From DATBRC01 sp036560485 (GTDB lineage: Bacteria; Pseudomonadota; Gammaproteobacteria; Burkholderiales; Burkholderiaceae_D), in NCBI GenBank assembly GCA_036560485.1, contig DATBRC010000017.1:1-64000 (forward strand): 64,000 nucleotides of DNA. Reading direction: 5' to 3'. The position numbers and the translations under genes were made by a program. The notes beneath the pieces were generated by a model. The model worked only from the letters and a program-made list of their open reading frames with translations. It was not told where the DNA came from and did no database searches. Numbering within the stretch: the first letter of the stretch is position 1; each line of letters opens with the position of its first letter. This document shows positions 8,988 through 19,046 of this stretch, one piece after another.

Positions 8988-9479
8988 ATGCCGTATCAGT
9001 CATCCTCTTCCACACGCAAACGGATATTAACCGGCGGTTTTACTTTGCTGGAACTCCTTGTTGTTATCGTGATTGCCGGGATCATGCTGGGGATGGTGTC
9101 ATTCAATGCGATTCCGGGTGACCGGCAGGTGCTGCAAAATGAAGCGCAGCGGGTCGCCTTGTTATTGCAATTGGCGCGCGACGAGGCGATCGTGCGTAAC
9201 CGGCAAGTCGCATTCGAAGCGGATTCCGAGCACTATCGTTTTCTGGTGCGCGATGACAATGGCTGGCAGCCGATTACCGATGATGATTTATTCCGTGAGC
9301 GCGAATTCAAACGTGCGCTCGCACTTTCCATCAATCCGCCTTTGTCGGAAGGTACGCAAGGATTTCGGATTATCTTCGGACGCGAGCCGGTCGATAAACC
9401 TTTTGTATTAACGCTGTCGGCGGGAGATGCAAGCATTGCGATTCGTGCCGATGGTGTCGGTCATTACGTGGTCGAGTGA
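8988..9479 (+). CDS. gspH: Type II secretion minor pseudopilin GspH
   Basis: A 163-residue minor pseudopilin. The leader ends GG/FTLLELLVV with cleavage after Gly17 and Glu at mature position 5. The rest matches GspH in length and layout (QNEAQRVALLLQLARDEAIVRNRQVAF after the helix). The ATG at 8988 was chosen over an in-frame GTG at 8946 that overlaps gspG, because it gives a leader of normal length. It would sit at or near the tip of the pseudopilus with GspI, J and K. Confidence 0.93.
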   Translation: MPYQSSSSTRKRILTGGFTLLELLVVIVIAGIMLGMVSFNAIPGDRQVLQNEAQRVALLLQLARDEAIVRNRQVAFEADSEHYRFLVRDDNGWQPITDDDLFREREFKRALALSINPPLSEGTQGFRIIFGREPVDKPFVLTLSAGDASIAIRADGVGHYVVE

Positions 9480-9480
9480 T

Positions 9481-9879
9481 ATGCAGAGAACATTAAACTC
9501 TCAACAGCGCCATCAGCAATCTGCATCTGGATTTACTTTGCTGGAAGTGCTGGTTGCGTTGGTGATTGTCGGAACTGCATTGGGCGCCAGTCTGCGTGCA
9601 GTCGGCAGTCTGACGCAAAACAGTAATGCACTGCGGGCAACCATGATGGCAACCTGGTCGGCGGAAAATCGACTGACACAAATCCGTTTGGAAAAAATGT
9701 ACCCGCCATTGGGTAAAAGTTCGCAAGATTGTCCGCAAGCTGAATTGCAATTGATATGCGAACAGGAAGTGCTGGCGACACCGAATATCAATTTTCGCCG
9801 AGTTGAGGTCAGCGTGTTTGATTCACAGAATCCGGATCGACGCTTGATTAAACTCAATCAAGTTGTATCGAATAATTAA
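9481..9879 (+). CDS. gspI: Type II secretion minor pseudopilin GspI
   Basis: A 132-residue minor pseudopilin. The leader ends SG/FTLLEVLVALVIVG, followed by the GspI-like pattern SAENRLTQIRL. The ATG at 9481 is one base past the gspH stop and gives a 17-residue leader; a longer frame from 9427 would overlap gspH deeply. GspI, GspJ and GspK form the tip complex of the pseudopilus. Confidence 0.93.
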   Translation: MQRTLNSQQRHQQSASGFTLLEVLVALVIVGTALGASLRAVGSLTQNSNALRATMMATWSAENRLTQIRLEKMYPPLGKSSQDCPQAELQLICEQEVLATPNINFRRVEVSVFDSQNPDRRLIKLNQVVSNN

Positions 9880-9899
9880 TAACTGGAATTGATGCGACC

Positions 9900-10562
9900 A
9901 TGAACCTAAGACCGGCTTACCGTCGATCGACACACAAGCGCGGTTTTACCCTGGTAGAGCTGTTGGTAGCAATCACGATTCTTGCGATTGTTGCGGTGCT
10001 TGGCTGGCGTGGCTTGGATGGGATTGTGCGAGCGCGCATTGCATTGAGTGCGCAGCTGGAACAAACGCGCGGCATGCAACTGACTTTCGCTCAGTTGCAA
10101 AGTGATTGTGCGCATATTGCTAGTGACGATACAGTTCCATCCCGTAATCTATTATTCCAGGATGTAGAACGGATAACGCTGGTACGCACGGTATTGCTTG
10201 AGAATCAACCGACACGTTTGCAGGTAGTCTCGTACCGTTTAAAAGATGGCGTATTAACCCGTCGAGAATCGGCGACAACACGTGACTTGGAAGAGCTGGA
10301 TAAATTGGAAATGGCAGCAACAAATGACGCCGACGGGTCGCAGGAAGTGGTAATGCAAAAAGGTGTGCGAGCAATGAACGCTCGCGTCTGGATACCGAAT
10401 AAAGGTTGGGTATCTTTACTTGAATGGACGGGGCGTACCATTACCACTACCTCATCAATTGGTTCTCCTAGTACGGGCGGGGCTACTGGTTTGGAAGTGA
10501 CATTGATTTTGCAAGGAAGTGAAGTCAATGTGATGAAGGCTTTTTTACTTGGGCCAGCATGA
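9900..10562 (+). CDS. gspJ: Type II secretion minor pseudopilin GspJ
   Basis: A 220-residue minor pseudopilin. Cleavage is expected at RG/FTLVELLVAI after Gly15. The typical GspJ pattern RGMQLTFAQLQSDCAHI follows the helix, and a beta-rich C-terminal domain follows. The stop overlaps the gspK start as ATGA at 10559-10562, indicating translational coupling with its tip-complex partner. Confidence 0.93.
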   Translation: MNLRPAYRRSTHKRGFTLVELLVAITILAIVAVLGWRGLDGIVRARIALSAQLEQTRGMQLTFAQLQSDCAHIASDDTVPSRNLLFQDVERITLVRTVLLENQPTRLQVVSYRLKDGVLTRRESATTRDLEELDKLEMAATNDADGSQEVVMQKGVRAMNARVWIPNKGWVSLLEWTGRTITTTSSIGSPSTGGATGLEVTLILQGSEVNVMKAFLLGPA

Positions 10563-11560
10563 TTGTGCGTAAACCGATATTGCAGCGTCAACGTGGCGTC
10601 GCCGTAATTACGGCGCTGTTGTTGACCACTTTGGCCATCACAATCGTTGCCAGTTTATTTTGGCAGCAGCAGGTGCAGGTTCGCTCGATAGAAAATCAGC
10701 GTATGCAATTGCAGAAGCAATGGATTTTACGTGGCGCATTGGATTGGGCCAGGGTCATTCTATGGGAAGACCAGAAGAATTCTCCGGGTGTTGATAATCT
10801 TACAGAGGATTGGGCAGTTCCATTGGCAGATACGCCACTGGATCAATATGTTGAGAATGGACATGAAGACACCGACGCAAGCGAGGCTTCATTATCCGGA
10901 TTGATTGTCGATGCTTCGTCGCGCTATAACCTGCGGAACTTGTCTGCGAATGGGGTGGTCAATCCAGTTGAAGTCGCTGCTTTCCAGCGCTTGTTAATCA
11001 ATCTTCAATTGAATCCGGCATTGGCAAAAGCAGTTGCCGACGCAATGGCGGCTGTCGACCCGGTGGCACCTGCATTTCCCACAGGGGCATCACAGCAAAC
11101 AGCTAACAATGCCACTCCTTCGACAAAAAAAATGATGGACATAGTACAAGTGGACGACTTGCTCTCTGTCCCAGGGTTTACTCCTAACATACTTGCCAAG
11201 TTAAAAGATTTCGTTATAGTGTTGCCAAGACGAGGGGCAACTGCTACGCAGGTAAATGCAAATACTGCTACTGCAGAAGTACTCGCAGCGAAAATTACCG
11301 GCTTGTCATTATCGGATGCAAGGGCATTGATTGTCACTCGGAACCATGTTCCTTTCCGTGATCCTGCTGGTGTGGCGTTGGTAATTAATAACCCGAAGAT
11401 TACAGCCTCAAGTTTAGCTAATGACGGTATATCAGTTGCTTCAGATTATTTTCTAGTGAACGGAAAAGTCAGTTTGAGCCGTGCATCATTATCTGTGCAA
11501 GCATTAATGTTCAGGAATGTAATGAGTTACCCGGCCATTATCTGGATTAAAGAAAATTAA
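10559..11560 (+). CDS. gspK: Type II secretion minor pseudopilin GspK
   Basis: A 333-residue, large minor pseudopilin. The leader ends QRG/VAVITALLL, and mature position 5 is not Glu, as is normal for GspK, which caps the pilus. The large domain has SSRYNLRNL and a helix-hairpin-helix-like stretch with DDLLSVPGFTPNILAKL and VNANTATAEVL, all typical of GspK. The insert at about 175-195 (SQQTANNATPSTKK) is low complexity. Confidence 0.93.
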   Translation: MIVRKPILQRQRGVAVITALLLTTLAITIVASLFWQQQVQVRSIENQRMQLQKQWILRGALDWARVILWEDQKNSPGVDNLTEDWAVPLADTPLDQYVENGHEDTDASEASLSGLIVDASSRYNLRNLSANGVVNPVEVAAFQRLLINLQLNPALAKAVADAMAAVDPVAPAFPTGASQQTANNATPSTKKMMDIVQVDDLLSVPGFTPNILAKLKDFVIVLPRRGATATQVNANTATAEVLAAKITGLSLSDARALIVTRNHVPFRDPAGVALVINNPKITASSLANDGISVASDYFLVNGKVSLSRASLSVQALMFRNVMSYPAIIWIKEN

Positions 11561-11575
11561 AAAGGAAGAGACATT

Positions 11576-12829
11576 TTGAGCACACTGTATATTCGCTTGC
11601 CATCGAAAGCTGCTGCTGACAGTGCGCCGCATGTGATTGATCTTTCCTGTCACTTCGCGCTTGCGGCCGATAATGGCGTCATCGAGCGCGAAGGCGTGTC
11701 GATGCTGTCGCATCTGGTCGATCCGATTACACAGGCGCAGCGTGTTGTGCTGTTATTGGCAGCCAGTGATGTGAATTTGTTGCACGTCAAAGTGCCGCCG
11801 ATGTCCGCTGCGCGTTTAAAAGCAGCGTTGCCTAATTTGATTGAAGACCAACTGATATCCGATCCGGCAGAGTGCGTGATTGTCGCGGGCCCGGCATCGG
11901 AAGGGTTGCGCACAGTCGCTGTGGTCAATCGTGTGTGGCTCGATTTGTTGCTGAAAGTTTTACTGGAACTCGGCGCGCGTCAAGTGGCAGCCGTTCCTGC
12001 GCAATTGTGTCTTCCATATGAGCCGGGCAAGGTCACAGCAGCGGTTGGCGAACTGAATGATGATATCGATGTGACGATACGCTTCTCGGAAGAAGAGGGA
12101 ATGGGTTTGGCGATCGTGCCGGATCAGCATGACACGATCGTGCATGACGTTGTGCAAACATTGGGTTCCGTCGTGCCGGAGGCGCCGGTTTCCCTCTACG
12201 TGCAAGCATCGAGCGTCGCTGCTTATCAAGCAGAGTTGACTGATAGTGCATTAGCTGAACGCTGCACGGTTTTCCCGGACAGTTGGACGCACTGGGCAAG
12301 CGGCGCCAAGGGGTCGTCGTTCAATTTGATGGCCGGCTTGGGTATGGCGGCCGGACCGGGCTTTAATTGGAATCAGTGGCGCTGGCCGTTGCGCATTGCA
12401 GCAGCTGTTGTCATCGTGAATTTACTCGGATTGAATGTTGAATGGTGGCGTTTGAAGCATGAGGCATCTTCACTACGCAGCGGAATGATTCAGACTTTCA
12501 AGTTGACGTATCCAAAAGAACCGGTGACGGCTAATCCGGTCGCGCAAATGCGCGGCAAAATTGCGCAAGCCCAGCATGATGCAGGACAGTCCGCGCCGGA
12601 TGATTTCACTGCCTTGGCAGCCGGGTTTGGCGAAGTATGGACAAATGTCCTGCAAGGCAGCAAAACACCAAGTATCGCAGCACTTGAATACGCCGATCGT
12701 AGCTTGCTGGTACGTTTGAAAACCGATGGAACAGCACCGACAGCGCAAATGAAAACAGCGCTCGCGTCACACAATTTATCCCTGACCGAACAGAAGGCCG
12801 GAGAGTGGCTGATACGGAGCGCCAAATGA
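11576..12829 (+). CDS. gspL: Type II secretion inner-membrane platform protein GspL (TTG start)
   Basis: A 417-residue bitopic protein linking the cytoplasmic ATPase GspE to the periplasmic machinery. An actin-like cytoplasmic domain (about 1-255), one membrane helix (about 272-289, PLRIAAAVVIVNLLGLN) and a ferredoxin-like periplasmic domain follow in order. The start is TTG, preceded by AAGGAAGAG at good spacing; no ATG fits the conserved N-terminus STLYIRLP. The stop overlaps gspM by ATGA. Confidence 0.92.
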   Translation: MSTLYIRLPSKAAADSAPHVIDLSCHFALAADNGVIEREGVSMLSHLVDPITQAQRVVLLLAASDVNLLHVKVPPMSAARLKAALPNLIEDQLISDPAECVIVAGPASEGLRTVAVVNRVWLDLLLKVLLELGARQVAAVPAQLCLPYEPGKVTAAVGELNDDIDVTIRFSEEEGMGLAIVPDQHDTIVHDVVQTLGSVVPEAPVSLYVQASSVAAYQAELTDSALAERCTVFPDSWTHWASGAKGSSFNLMAGLGMAAGPGFNWNQWRWPLRIAAAVVIVNLLGLNVEWWRLKHEASSLRSGMIQTFKLTYPKEPVTANPVAQMRGKIAQAQHDAGQSAPDDFTALAAGFGEVWTNVLQGSKTPSIAALEYADRSLLVRLKTDGTAPTAQMKTALASHNLSLTEQKAGEWLIRSAK

Positions 12830-13320
12830 ATGCATTCATGAATCAGATACAAGAGAACGTGAGTGCGTTCTGGATGGAACGCAATGCACGTGAGCGCAAG
12901 CAAATAGGCTTGGTACTCGTCTTGGTAGCATGTGCGTTGCTTTACATGTTGTTCGTCGCACCTGCTTTAAGCGGACGAATGCAATTGGAAAAAAGCCTGC
13001 CGGAATTGCGTCTTCAAGCAGCAGAATTGCAAAATTTATCGAAAGAAGCCGCAACACTTTCAGCTGCTACAGCAACACCGGCCCCTCCGGTAACGAAAGA
13101 AATTATCGAGTCAGCGCTTGCAAGTAAAGGACTAAAGTCGCAAAGTGTAGCAGCGACAGGTGACGTGATAAAAGTGCAATTATCAGACGTCTCTTTTACA
13201 GGAATGCTGGATTGGCTGGATGAAATGCAAAAGAATATGCGTGTCACTGTTGTCGATGCAAATATCACTGCACAAGCACAATCCGACATCGTAAACGCAA
13301 CATTAACATTGAGGCAGTAA
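12826..13320 (+). CDS. gspM: Type II secretion inner-membrane protein GspM
   Basis: A 164-residue protein with a short cytoplasmic N-terminus (FWMERNARERKQIG), one membrane helix (about 31-50) and a periplasmic ferredoxin-like domain with the GspM pattern SDVSFTGMLDWLDEMQ. The ATG at 12826 overlaps the gspL stop and follows CGGAGC; a GTG 21 nt earlier is less likely. It stabilises GspL in the inner-membrane platform. Confidence 0.92.
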   Translation: MNAFMNQIQENVSAFWMERNARERKQIGLVLVLVACALLYMLFVAPALSGRMQLEKSLPELRLQAAELQNLSKEAATLSAATATPAPPVTKEIIESALASKGLKSQSVAATGDVIKVQLSDVSFTGMLDWLDEMQKNMRVTVVDANITAQAQSDIVNATLTLRQ

Positions 13321-13350
13321 AAAAATTGAGTAAAGGCAATTAAAAATCGG

Positions 13351-14133
13351 ATGCTATTGATGCGTCTCATGCTATGGTTGATTGCAGGCATCATCAGTGC
13401 AGCTATTACCCTTTTGGCATTTTGCCCTGCAAGCTGGATCTCGACGGTCGTCGAGAATAAAAGCGGCGGGCGTTTGGCATTGGGCGATCCACAGGGAACG
13501 GTGTGGAACGGTTCGGCATTTATCGGCGGCGCACCAGGCAGTAAAAGTTCTGTGACACCATTGTTGCCAGGCAGATTTACATGGCATTTGTCACCGGCTG
13601 TATTGCTGGGTCAGGTTGATGCGGAAATTGCCAATCCGGAAGCGTTGTCTCAAGCCATTACGATAAAGGGTGATTGGACGCAATGGCAAGTCAGTCCGGC
13701 AGCGATAAAATTGCCGGCAGACCGATTGGTGGGATTAGGCGCGCCGTTGAACACAATGCAACCAACGGGGCAAATACAATTGTCCTGGAACCCGCTGCAA
13801 GTAGTGCGCGATGGGCAGAAAGTCGGATTGAGCGGTTTGATGACACTGGATATGCAAGACATGGCATCCCGTTTGTCACCGATTAAACCGTTGGGGACAT
13901 ACCAATTATTATTTGATTGGCATGGGCAGCAGGCGCAATTGACATTGAAGACTGTGAAAGGTCCGATGTTGTTGAGCGGGTCCGGTAATTTGAATAATGG
14001 ACGGCTGCAGTTTTCCGGTAAGGCAGATGCAGAAGCGGGGCAAGAAACGAGGCTGGCAAATTTATTGAATTTGCTTGGACAACGCCGTAGAGAAGGCGGC
14101 AGGGATGTGATTGCACTAGAGTTTAGACAATGA
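13351..14133 (+). CDS. gspN: Type II secretion protein N
   Basis: A 260-residue protein with one N-terminal membrane helix (about 8-26) and a beta-rich periplasmic part. GDPQGTVWNGSAFI near the start, FTWHLSP and the glycine-rich strands later fit GspN. GspN occurs in only some T2SS; its role is not settled, and it may touch the secretin. It is 30 nt after gspM and overlaps gspD by ATGA at 14130-14133. Confidence 0.88.
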   Translation: MLLMRLMLWLIAGIISAAITLLAFCPASWISTVVENKSGGRLALGDPQGTVWNGSAFIGGAPGSKSSVTPLLPGRFTWHLSPAVLLGQVDAEIANPEALSQAITIKGDWTQWQVSPAAIKLPADRLVGLGAPLNTMQPTGQIQLSWNPLQVVRDGQKVGLSGLMTLDMQDMASRLSPIKPLGTYQLLFDWHGQQAQLTLKTVKGPMLLSGSGNLNNGRLQFSGKADAEAGQETRLANLLNLLGQRRREGGRDVIALEFRQ

Positions 14134-16298
14134 AAAATAAATCAAAAATGAAAACATTGAGGCAAAATGGCTGGCGTCGGTTGGGGGGGAGCGCGTTGTT
14201 ATTGTGCGCTATGACCGGCATCCCGGCATCGTTCGCTGCAGAAACGGCACGTGATGAAGCGGTGCTGAATTTCGCCGGCGCCGATATTGAGTCCGTGATC
14301 AAAGCGGTTGGGCATTACACCAACATGACTTTCATTATCGATCCGCGCGTCAAGGGCACGATTAACCTGGTATCCGAAAAGCCGGTGACCAAAGCGCAAG
14401 CCTTCAGCTTGTTGTCGTCGGCATTGCGCTTGCAAGGATTTACGATTGTGATCGGCGATGGTTTTGCGAAAGTGGTGCCGGAGTCCGACGCCAAGTTGCA
14501 ATCCGGGCCGATACAAACCGGCGCTGTGAGGGGCGACCAGATTGCCACGCAAATTTATCGCTTGAATTATGAATCGGCTCCCAACCTTGTCACGGTGTTG
14601 CGCCCGCTTATTTCACCTAACAACACGATCAATGCCAATCCTGGCAATAACTCGCTGGTGATTACCGATTACGCAGATAACCTGAAACGCTTGGGCAAGA
14701 TTATCGCTGCATTGGATACGCCGGCCAATGGCGGCGATCTGGATATCATTCCGATTCGCTATGCGATTGCCAGCGATATCGCGGTGATGACTAATCGTTT
14801 GATGGAACCCGCGCCGGCAGCAGGTGGCGGTGCTGAACGCGTAAGCGTTTTGGCAGATAGCAGAACAAATTCTGTGATTGTTCGTGCACCGTCGCCTGCA
14901 CGTGCCAATCTGGCCAGGTCGTTGATCAGCAGACTCGATCAACCTACGTCGCAACCTGGCAATGTACACGTCGTTTATTTGAAAAATGCAGACGCCACTA
15001 AACTTGCGCAGACTTTGCGCGCAGTGGTGACGTTGGATACATCGGCGGCAAGTCCATCTTCTTCGCCTGCTTCCGCAGCGCCATCGTCGCAACCAGGTGC
15101 CGCTTCGGGCGGCTTGATGTCTGGAGCGCCCTCTTCGTCTTCGTCGTCATCTTCTCAAGCATCGTTGCCGGCTGGCGGTGCTGCCGGATTTATCCAGGCA
15201 GATGTTTCCACTAATACGTTGATCATTACGGCGAGTGAGCCGGTGTATCGCAATTTGCGTGCTGTGATCGATCAGCTTGATGCACGGCGTGCGCAAGTCT
15301 ATATCGAATCGTTGATTGCCGAGGTTTCGGATGACAAAGCCGCTGAATTTGGTATTCAATGGCTCGGCGCGACGGGAAACTCTAGCAGTACGTATCGAGT
15401 AGGTGGGGCCCAAGTATTTGATAACGCCGTTAATAATAATTTACTTACACTTGCTAAAGCTGGAAAAGCTGCCGTGCCGGGTGGCGGTTTAAGTTTGGGT
15501 GTTTTCCGGCAAGTCGGCGGTACATTAGGTTTGGGCGCCATCGCGCATGCAATGTCAAACGATTCAGGTTCAAACATACTTTCTACGCCAAACTTGATTA
15601 CGCTTGACAATGAGGAAGCGAAAATTATCGTGGGTCAGAATGTGCCTTTCATTACCGGATCATTTACGACCGGTGCATCAGGTGCTACATCGAATCCCTT
15701 TCAAACCATCGAGCGCAAGGATGTCGGTTTGGCGCTACGCGTGAAACCGCAGATTTCCGAAGGTGGCACAGTCAAGATGGCGATTTATCAGGAAACATCC
15801 AGTGTCGATCCAGCAAGTAAGAACGACACAGCCGGCCTTACCACGAACAAGCGTTCAATCGAAACCAATGTACTAGTGGACGATGGACAGATTATCGTCT
15901 TGGGTGGCTTAATCACTGATGAAACATCGGATTCAAATGACAAGATTCCTGGCTTGGGTGATATTCCCATTATCGGTAATTTGTTTAAATACCAAACGCG
16001 TACGCGAACAAAGAAAAATTTGATGGTGTTTTTGCGGCCGACAATTGTGAGAACCAACGAGCAGAGCGTCAATTTAATGTCGGACCGATACGAATATATC
16101 CGCAATGAGCAAATCAAAGGACAACCGGAGCAGAAATTGGTGTTGCCGGATATGGGAGCACCACTGATACCTACGCTCGAAAATGGACAGCCAACAAACG
16201 GCGATCTGTTTATTAAAAATCCAGGCAAGGCTGGTGTTGTATCGCCCATTCCTCCGGCAGTACCTGCACCAACACCAGACAGCACGCCTAAGCAATGA
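14130..16298 (+). CDS. gspD: Type II secretion outer-membrane secretin GspD
   Basis: A 722-residue secretin that forms the outer-membrane channel. The signal peptide ends near residue 36 (ASFA). N0 domain about 43-115, N1 136-200, N2 205-273 and N3 276-385 follow; N3 carries a Ser/Pro/Ala-rich insert at about 305-350, seen in many GspD. The secretin domain (about 395-640) shows VYIESLIAEVS, the conserved VGQNVPF at 501-507, and GLGDIPIIGNLF. The C-terminal 80 residues are Pro-rich and could hold a pilotin-binding S domain, but no pilotin gene is seen. An in-frame ATG at codon 7 is also a possible start. Confidence 0.96.
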   Translation: MKNKSKMKTLRQNGWRRLGGSALLLCAMTGIPASFAAETARDEAVLNFAGADIESVIKAVGHYTNMTFIIDPRVKGTINLVSEKPVTKAQAFSLLSSALRLQGFTIVIGDGFAKVVPESDAKLQSGPIQTGAVRGDQIATQIYRLNYESAPNLVTVLRPLISPNNTINANPGNNSLVITDYADNLKRLGKIIAALDTPANGGDLDIIPIRYAIASDIAVMTNRLMEPAPAAGGGAERVSVLADSRTNSVIVRAPSPARANLARSLISRLDQPTSQPGNVHVVYLKNADATKLAQTLRAVVTLDTSAASPSSSPASAAPSSQPGAASGGLMSGAPSSSSSSSSQASLPAGGAAGFIQADVSTNTLIITASEPVYRNLRAVIDQLDARRAQVYIESLIAEVSDDKAAEFGIQWLGATGNSSSTYRVGGAQVFDNAVNNNLLTLAKAGKAAVPGGGLSLGVFRQVGGTLGLGAIAHAMSNDSGSNILSTPNLITLDNEEAKIIVGQNVPFITGSFTTGASGATSNPFQTIERKDVGLALRVKPQISEGGTVKMAIYQETSSVDPASKNDTAGLTTNKRSIETNVLVDDGQIIVLGGLITDETSDSNDKIPGLGDIPIIGNLFKYQTRTRTKKNLMVFLRPTIVRTNEQSVNLMSDRYEYIRNEQIKGQPEQKLVLPDMGAPLIPTLENGQPTNGDLFIKNPGKAGVVSPIPPAVPAPTPDSTPKQ

Positions 16299-16316
16299 CA
16301 CAGCAATGAGTAATCT

Positions 16317-17744
16317 ATGATTGAAGATCGTCTTTTACCTTTCGCATTCGCGCGCGATTTTGCGTTGTTGGCGCATCGCGATGGCGCGGACGAGGCGCCT
16401 ATAGAAGTATGGGTTTCCAATGCGACAAAACCAGCTGCGATTGCAGAAGTGAGTCGGCGTTTCGGCCGCATCAAATTGAAATCGATGCCGCATGAACAAC
16501 TGGAAGCAGCGATTGCCAAAGCCTATGCCGGTTCCGGCGGCGATGCCGCGCAAGTGATCGACGAATACGAATCCGATCTTGATCTGGCCAAGTTGATGCT
16601 GGACATGCCGGCGATTGAGGATTTGCTGGAGTCGGCCGATGATGCACCGGTGATTCGCATGATCAATGCATTGTTGACGCAGGCATTGCGTGAAGGCGCA
16701 TCGGATATTCACATTGAGCCGTTTGAACAAATCTCGGTGGTGCGCTTCCGTATTGACGGATCATTGCGCGATATCGTGCGTCCTAAAAAAGCCATTCATG
16801 CGTCGTTGATCTCGCGTATCAAGATCATGGCGCAACTCGATATCGCCGAAAAGCGTTTGCCGCAAGACGGCCGCATTACCTTGCGTGTCGGTGGCAAGCC
16901 GGTTGATGTGCGTGTCTCCACTTTGCCGACTGGACATGGCGAACGCGCGGTGTTGCGTTTGCTGGATAAGGAAGCGGGCCGGCTTGATTTGAATAGCTTG
17001 GGCATGGCGCACGATGTCTCGACGCAATTCGACAAACTGATCGCGCAACCGCACGGGATCGTATTAGTCACCGGCCCGACCGGTTCAGGTAAAACCACAA
17101 CGCTCTATGCTGCGCTGTCGCGATTGAATGCGACCACCACTAATATTCTGACGGTCGAAGATCCGATCGAATACGAGTTGGCAGGTGTGGGTCAGACGCA
17201 AGTCAATGCACGGATTGAAATGACGTTTGCCAAAGCGCTGCGCGCGATCCTGCGTCAGGATCCGGATGTCATCATGATTGGTGAGATTCGCGATTTGGAG
17301 ACTGCGCAGATTGCGGTGCAGGCATCATTGACAGGCCATCTGGTATTGGCGACCTTGCATACCAATGACTCCGCTGCTGCAGTAACGCGCTTGCTGGATA
17401 TGGGTATCGAGCCGTTCCTGTTGTCTTCGTCATTGATCGGTGTAGTCGCGCAACGTCTTGTACGCAAGTTGTGTCCACATTGCAAACAGCCAGATGGTCA
17501 GGAATGGAAAGCAGTCGGTTGCGACAAATGCGGGCACACCGGATATCAGGGGCGCGTTGGTGTCTACGAGCTTTTACAAACGACCGACCAGATTCGCGCG
17601 CAGATTCATAACCGTGCATCGGAAGCAGAAATACGCGCAGTGTCGCAACAGGATGGCATGCGCACCATGCGTGAAGATGGCGAGCGCTGGTTGGCTGATG
17701 GTACGACGACGCAAGCAGAATTGCTGCGTGTCACAAAGGAATAG
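16317..17744 (+). CDS. gspE: Type II secretion ATPase GspE
   Basis: A 475-residue hexameric cytoplasmic ATPase that powers pseudopilus assembly. The N-terminal GspL-binding domain leads into GASDIHIEP (127-135) and LPQDGRI. Walker A is GPTGSGKT at 253-260, followed by the Asp box (EDPIEYE), Walker B (DPDVIMIGEIRD) and the His box (LATLHTND). A four-Cys zinc site (Cys386, 389, 402, 405) is present. Length and motif order are those of a complete GspE. Confidence 0.97.
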   Translation: MIEDRLLPFAFARDFALLAHRDGADEAPIEVWVSNATKPAAIAEVSRRFGRIKLKSMPHEQLEAAIAKAYAGSGGDAAQVIDEYESDLDLAKLMLDMPAIEDLLESADDAPVIRMINALLTQALREGASDIHIEPFEQISVVRFRIDGSLRDIVRPKKAIHASLISRIKIMAQLDIAEKRLPQDGRITLRVGGKPVDVRVSTLPTGHGERAVLRLLDKEAGRLDLNSLGMAHDVSTQFDKLIAQPHGIVLVTGPTGSGKTTTLYAALSRLNATTTNILTVEDPIEYELAGVGQTQVNARIEMTFAKALRAILRQDPDVIMIGEIRDLETAQIAVQASLTGHLVLATLHTNDSAAAVTRLLDMGIEPFLLSSSLIGVVAQRLVRKLCPHCKQPDGQEWKAVGCDKCGHTGYQGRVGVYELLQTTDQIRAQIHNRASEAEIRAVSQQDGMRTMREDGERWLADGTTTQAELLRVTKE

Positions 17745-17753
17745 GTTCGCATT

Positions 17754-18974
17754 TTGCCAGTATTTCGTTATGAGGCGGTTGATGATGTAGGCAAGACCAA
17801 GAAGGGCGTGGTCAATGCCGATAGCGCGCGTGCCGCTCGCGTGGATTTGCGCGGACAAGGATTGGTTCCGGTCAGCCTGGATATTATTACGACGCAGGTC
17901 GACGCGGAAGGTAATACCAAGAGACGCGCTTTTGGCGACAAGCTTTCGACCAATGAGTTGGCGTTGTTTACACGTCAGCTATCCAGTTTGCTGGAAGCGA
18001 GTTTGCCGTTGGAACAGGCATTTTCTGCATTGCTGGAACAGGCTGAACGAACTTATGTGCGTGATTTGATTGCATCGATCCGCTCGGAGATCATGAGTGG
18101 TTCATCGTTGTCCGATGCGTTGTCGCAGCACCCGGATGATTTTGCAGAAATCTATCGCGCGCTGGTTTCTTCAGGTGAGCAAATCGGTCAATTGGCGCGC
18201 GTGTTGTCGCGCTTGGCCGATTATATTGAGCGACGCAATGCATTGGTGCAAAAGGTCAGGCTGGCATTTACGTATCCTGCAATCGTCACCGTAGTGGCAT
18301 TTGCCATCGTGATCTTTTTGCTGACTTACGTCGTGCCGCAAATTGTTTCCGTGTTTGCCAGCACAAAGCAGAAGCTGCCTTTGCTGACGGTGATAATGTT
18401 GGCGGTGTCGGATTTTGTGCGCAATTACGGATTGATCGTTGGCGCTATATTGATCGCCGCATTTTTCGTTTGGCGTAATGCATTGAAAAATCCTGCGGTC
18501 AAATATCGATGGCATTCGTGGTTGTTGACCGCTCCGTTGTATGGAAAATTTGAACGCAGTTTGAATACCGCGCGATTTGCCAGCACGTTGGCGATCACGA
18601 CCGGTTCCGGTGTGCCGATTTTGCGCGCACTGCAAACCAGTCGCGATACATTGTCGAATGTGGCGATGCGCGATCAGGTGGAAGAAGCAACCGCGAGTGT
18701 GCGCGAAGGGATAGGCTTGGCGCGTGCGTTGTCGGCACACAAGCATTTCCCGCCGATGCTGATTCATATGATTCGTGCCGGTGAAGTGACGGGCGAATTG
18801 CCTGCGATGCTGGAACGCGCATCAAGTGCGCAAGAGACGGATTTGGAACGGCGTGCATTGACGATTGCCGGCTTGCTGGAACCGGCATTGATCCTGGTGA
18901 TGGGTGTGGTGGTGCTGTTGATCGTGTTGGCAGTGCTGATGCCGATTATCGAAATCAATCAATTGGTGCACTAG
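17754..18974 (+). CDS. gspF: Type II secretion inner-membrane protein GspF (TTG start)
   Basis: A 406-residue polytopic platform protein. It begins with the canonical PVFRYEAVDDVGK and has two homologous GspF domains (about 70-195 and 270-395), with three membrane helices: one after YIERRNALVQKVR, one near 220-240 and one at the C-terminus. The TTG at 17754 is the only start that gives the conserved N-terminus; AGGAATAGG lies upstream. It contacts GspE and GspL. Confidence 0.95.
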   Translation: MPVFRYEAVDDVGKTKKGVVNADSARAARVDLRGQGLVPVSLDIITTQVDAEGNTKRRAFGDKLSTNELALFTRQLSSLLEASLPLEQAFSALLEQAERTYVRDLIASIRSEIMSGSSLSDALSQHPDDFAEIYRALVSSGEQIGQLARVLSRLADYIERRNALVQKVRLAFTYPAIVTVVAFAIVIFLLTYVVPQIVSVFASTKQKLPLLTVIMLAVSDFVRNYGLIVGAILIAAFFVWRNALKNPAVKYRWHSWLLTAPLYGKFERSLNTARFASTLAITTGSGVPILRALQTSRDTLSNVAMRDQVEEATASVREGIGLARALSAHKHFPPMLIHMIRAGEVTGELPAMLERASSAQETDLERRALTIAGLLEPALILVMGVVVLLIVLAVLMPIIEINQLVH

Positions 18975-19046
18975 CATGCATAATGTTCTGAACAGACCAG
19001 TCAGTAGTAAATGTAAAGACTGGCAATTATTTTCAAAGGGAATGTG

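Noticed and set aside
15788..16519. Open frame of 243 codons antisense across gspD and gspE
   Set aside because: Spans the boundary of two certain genes and has no family signature.
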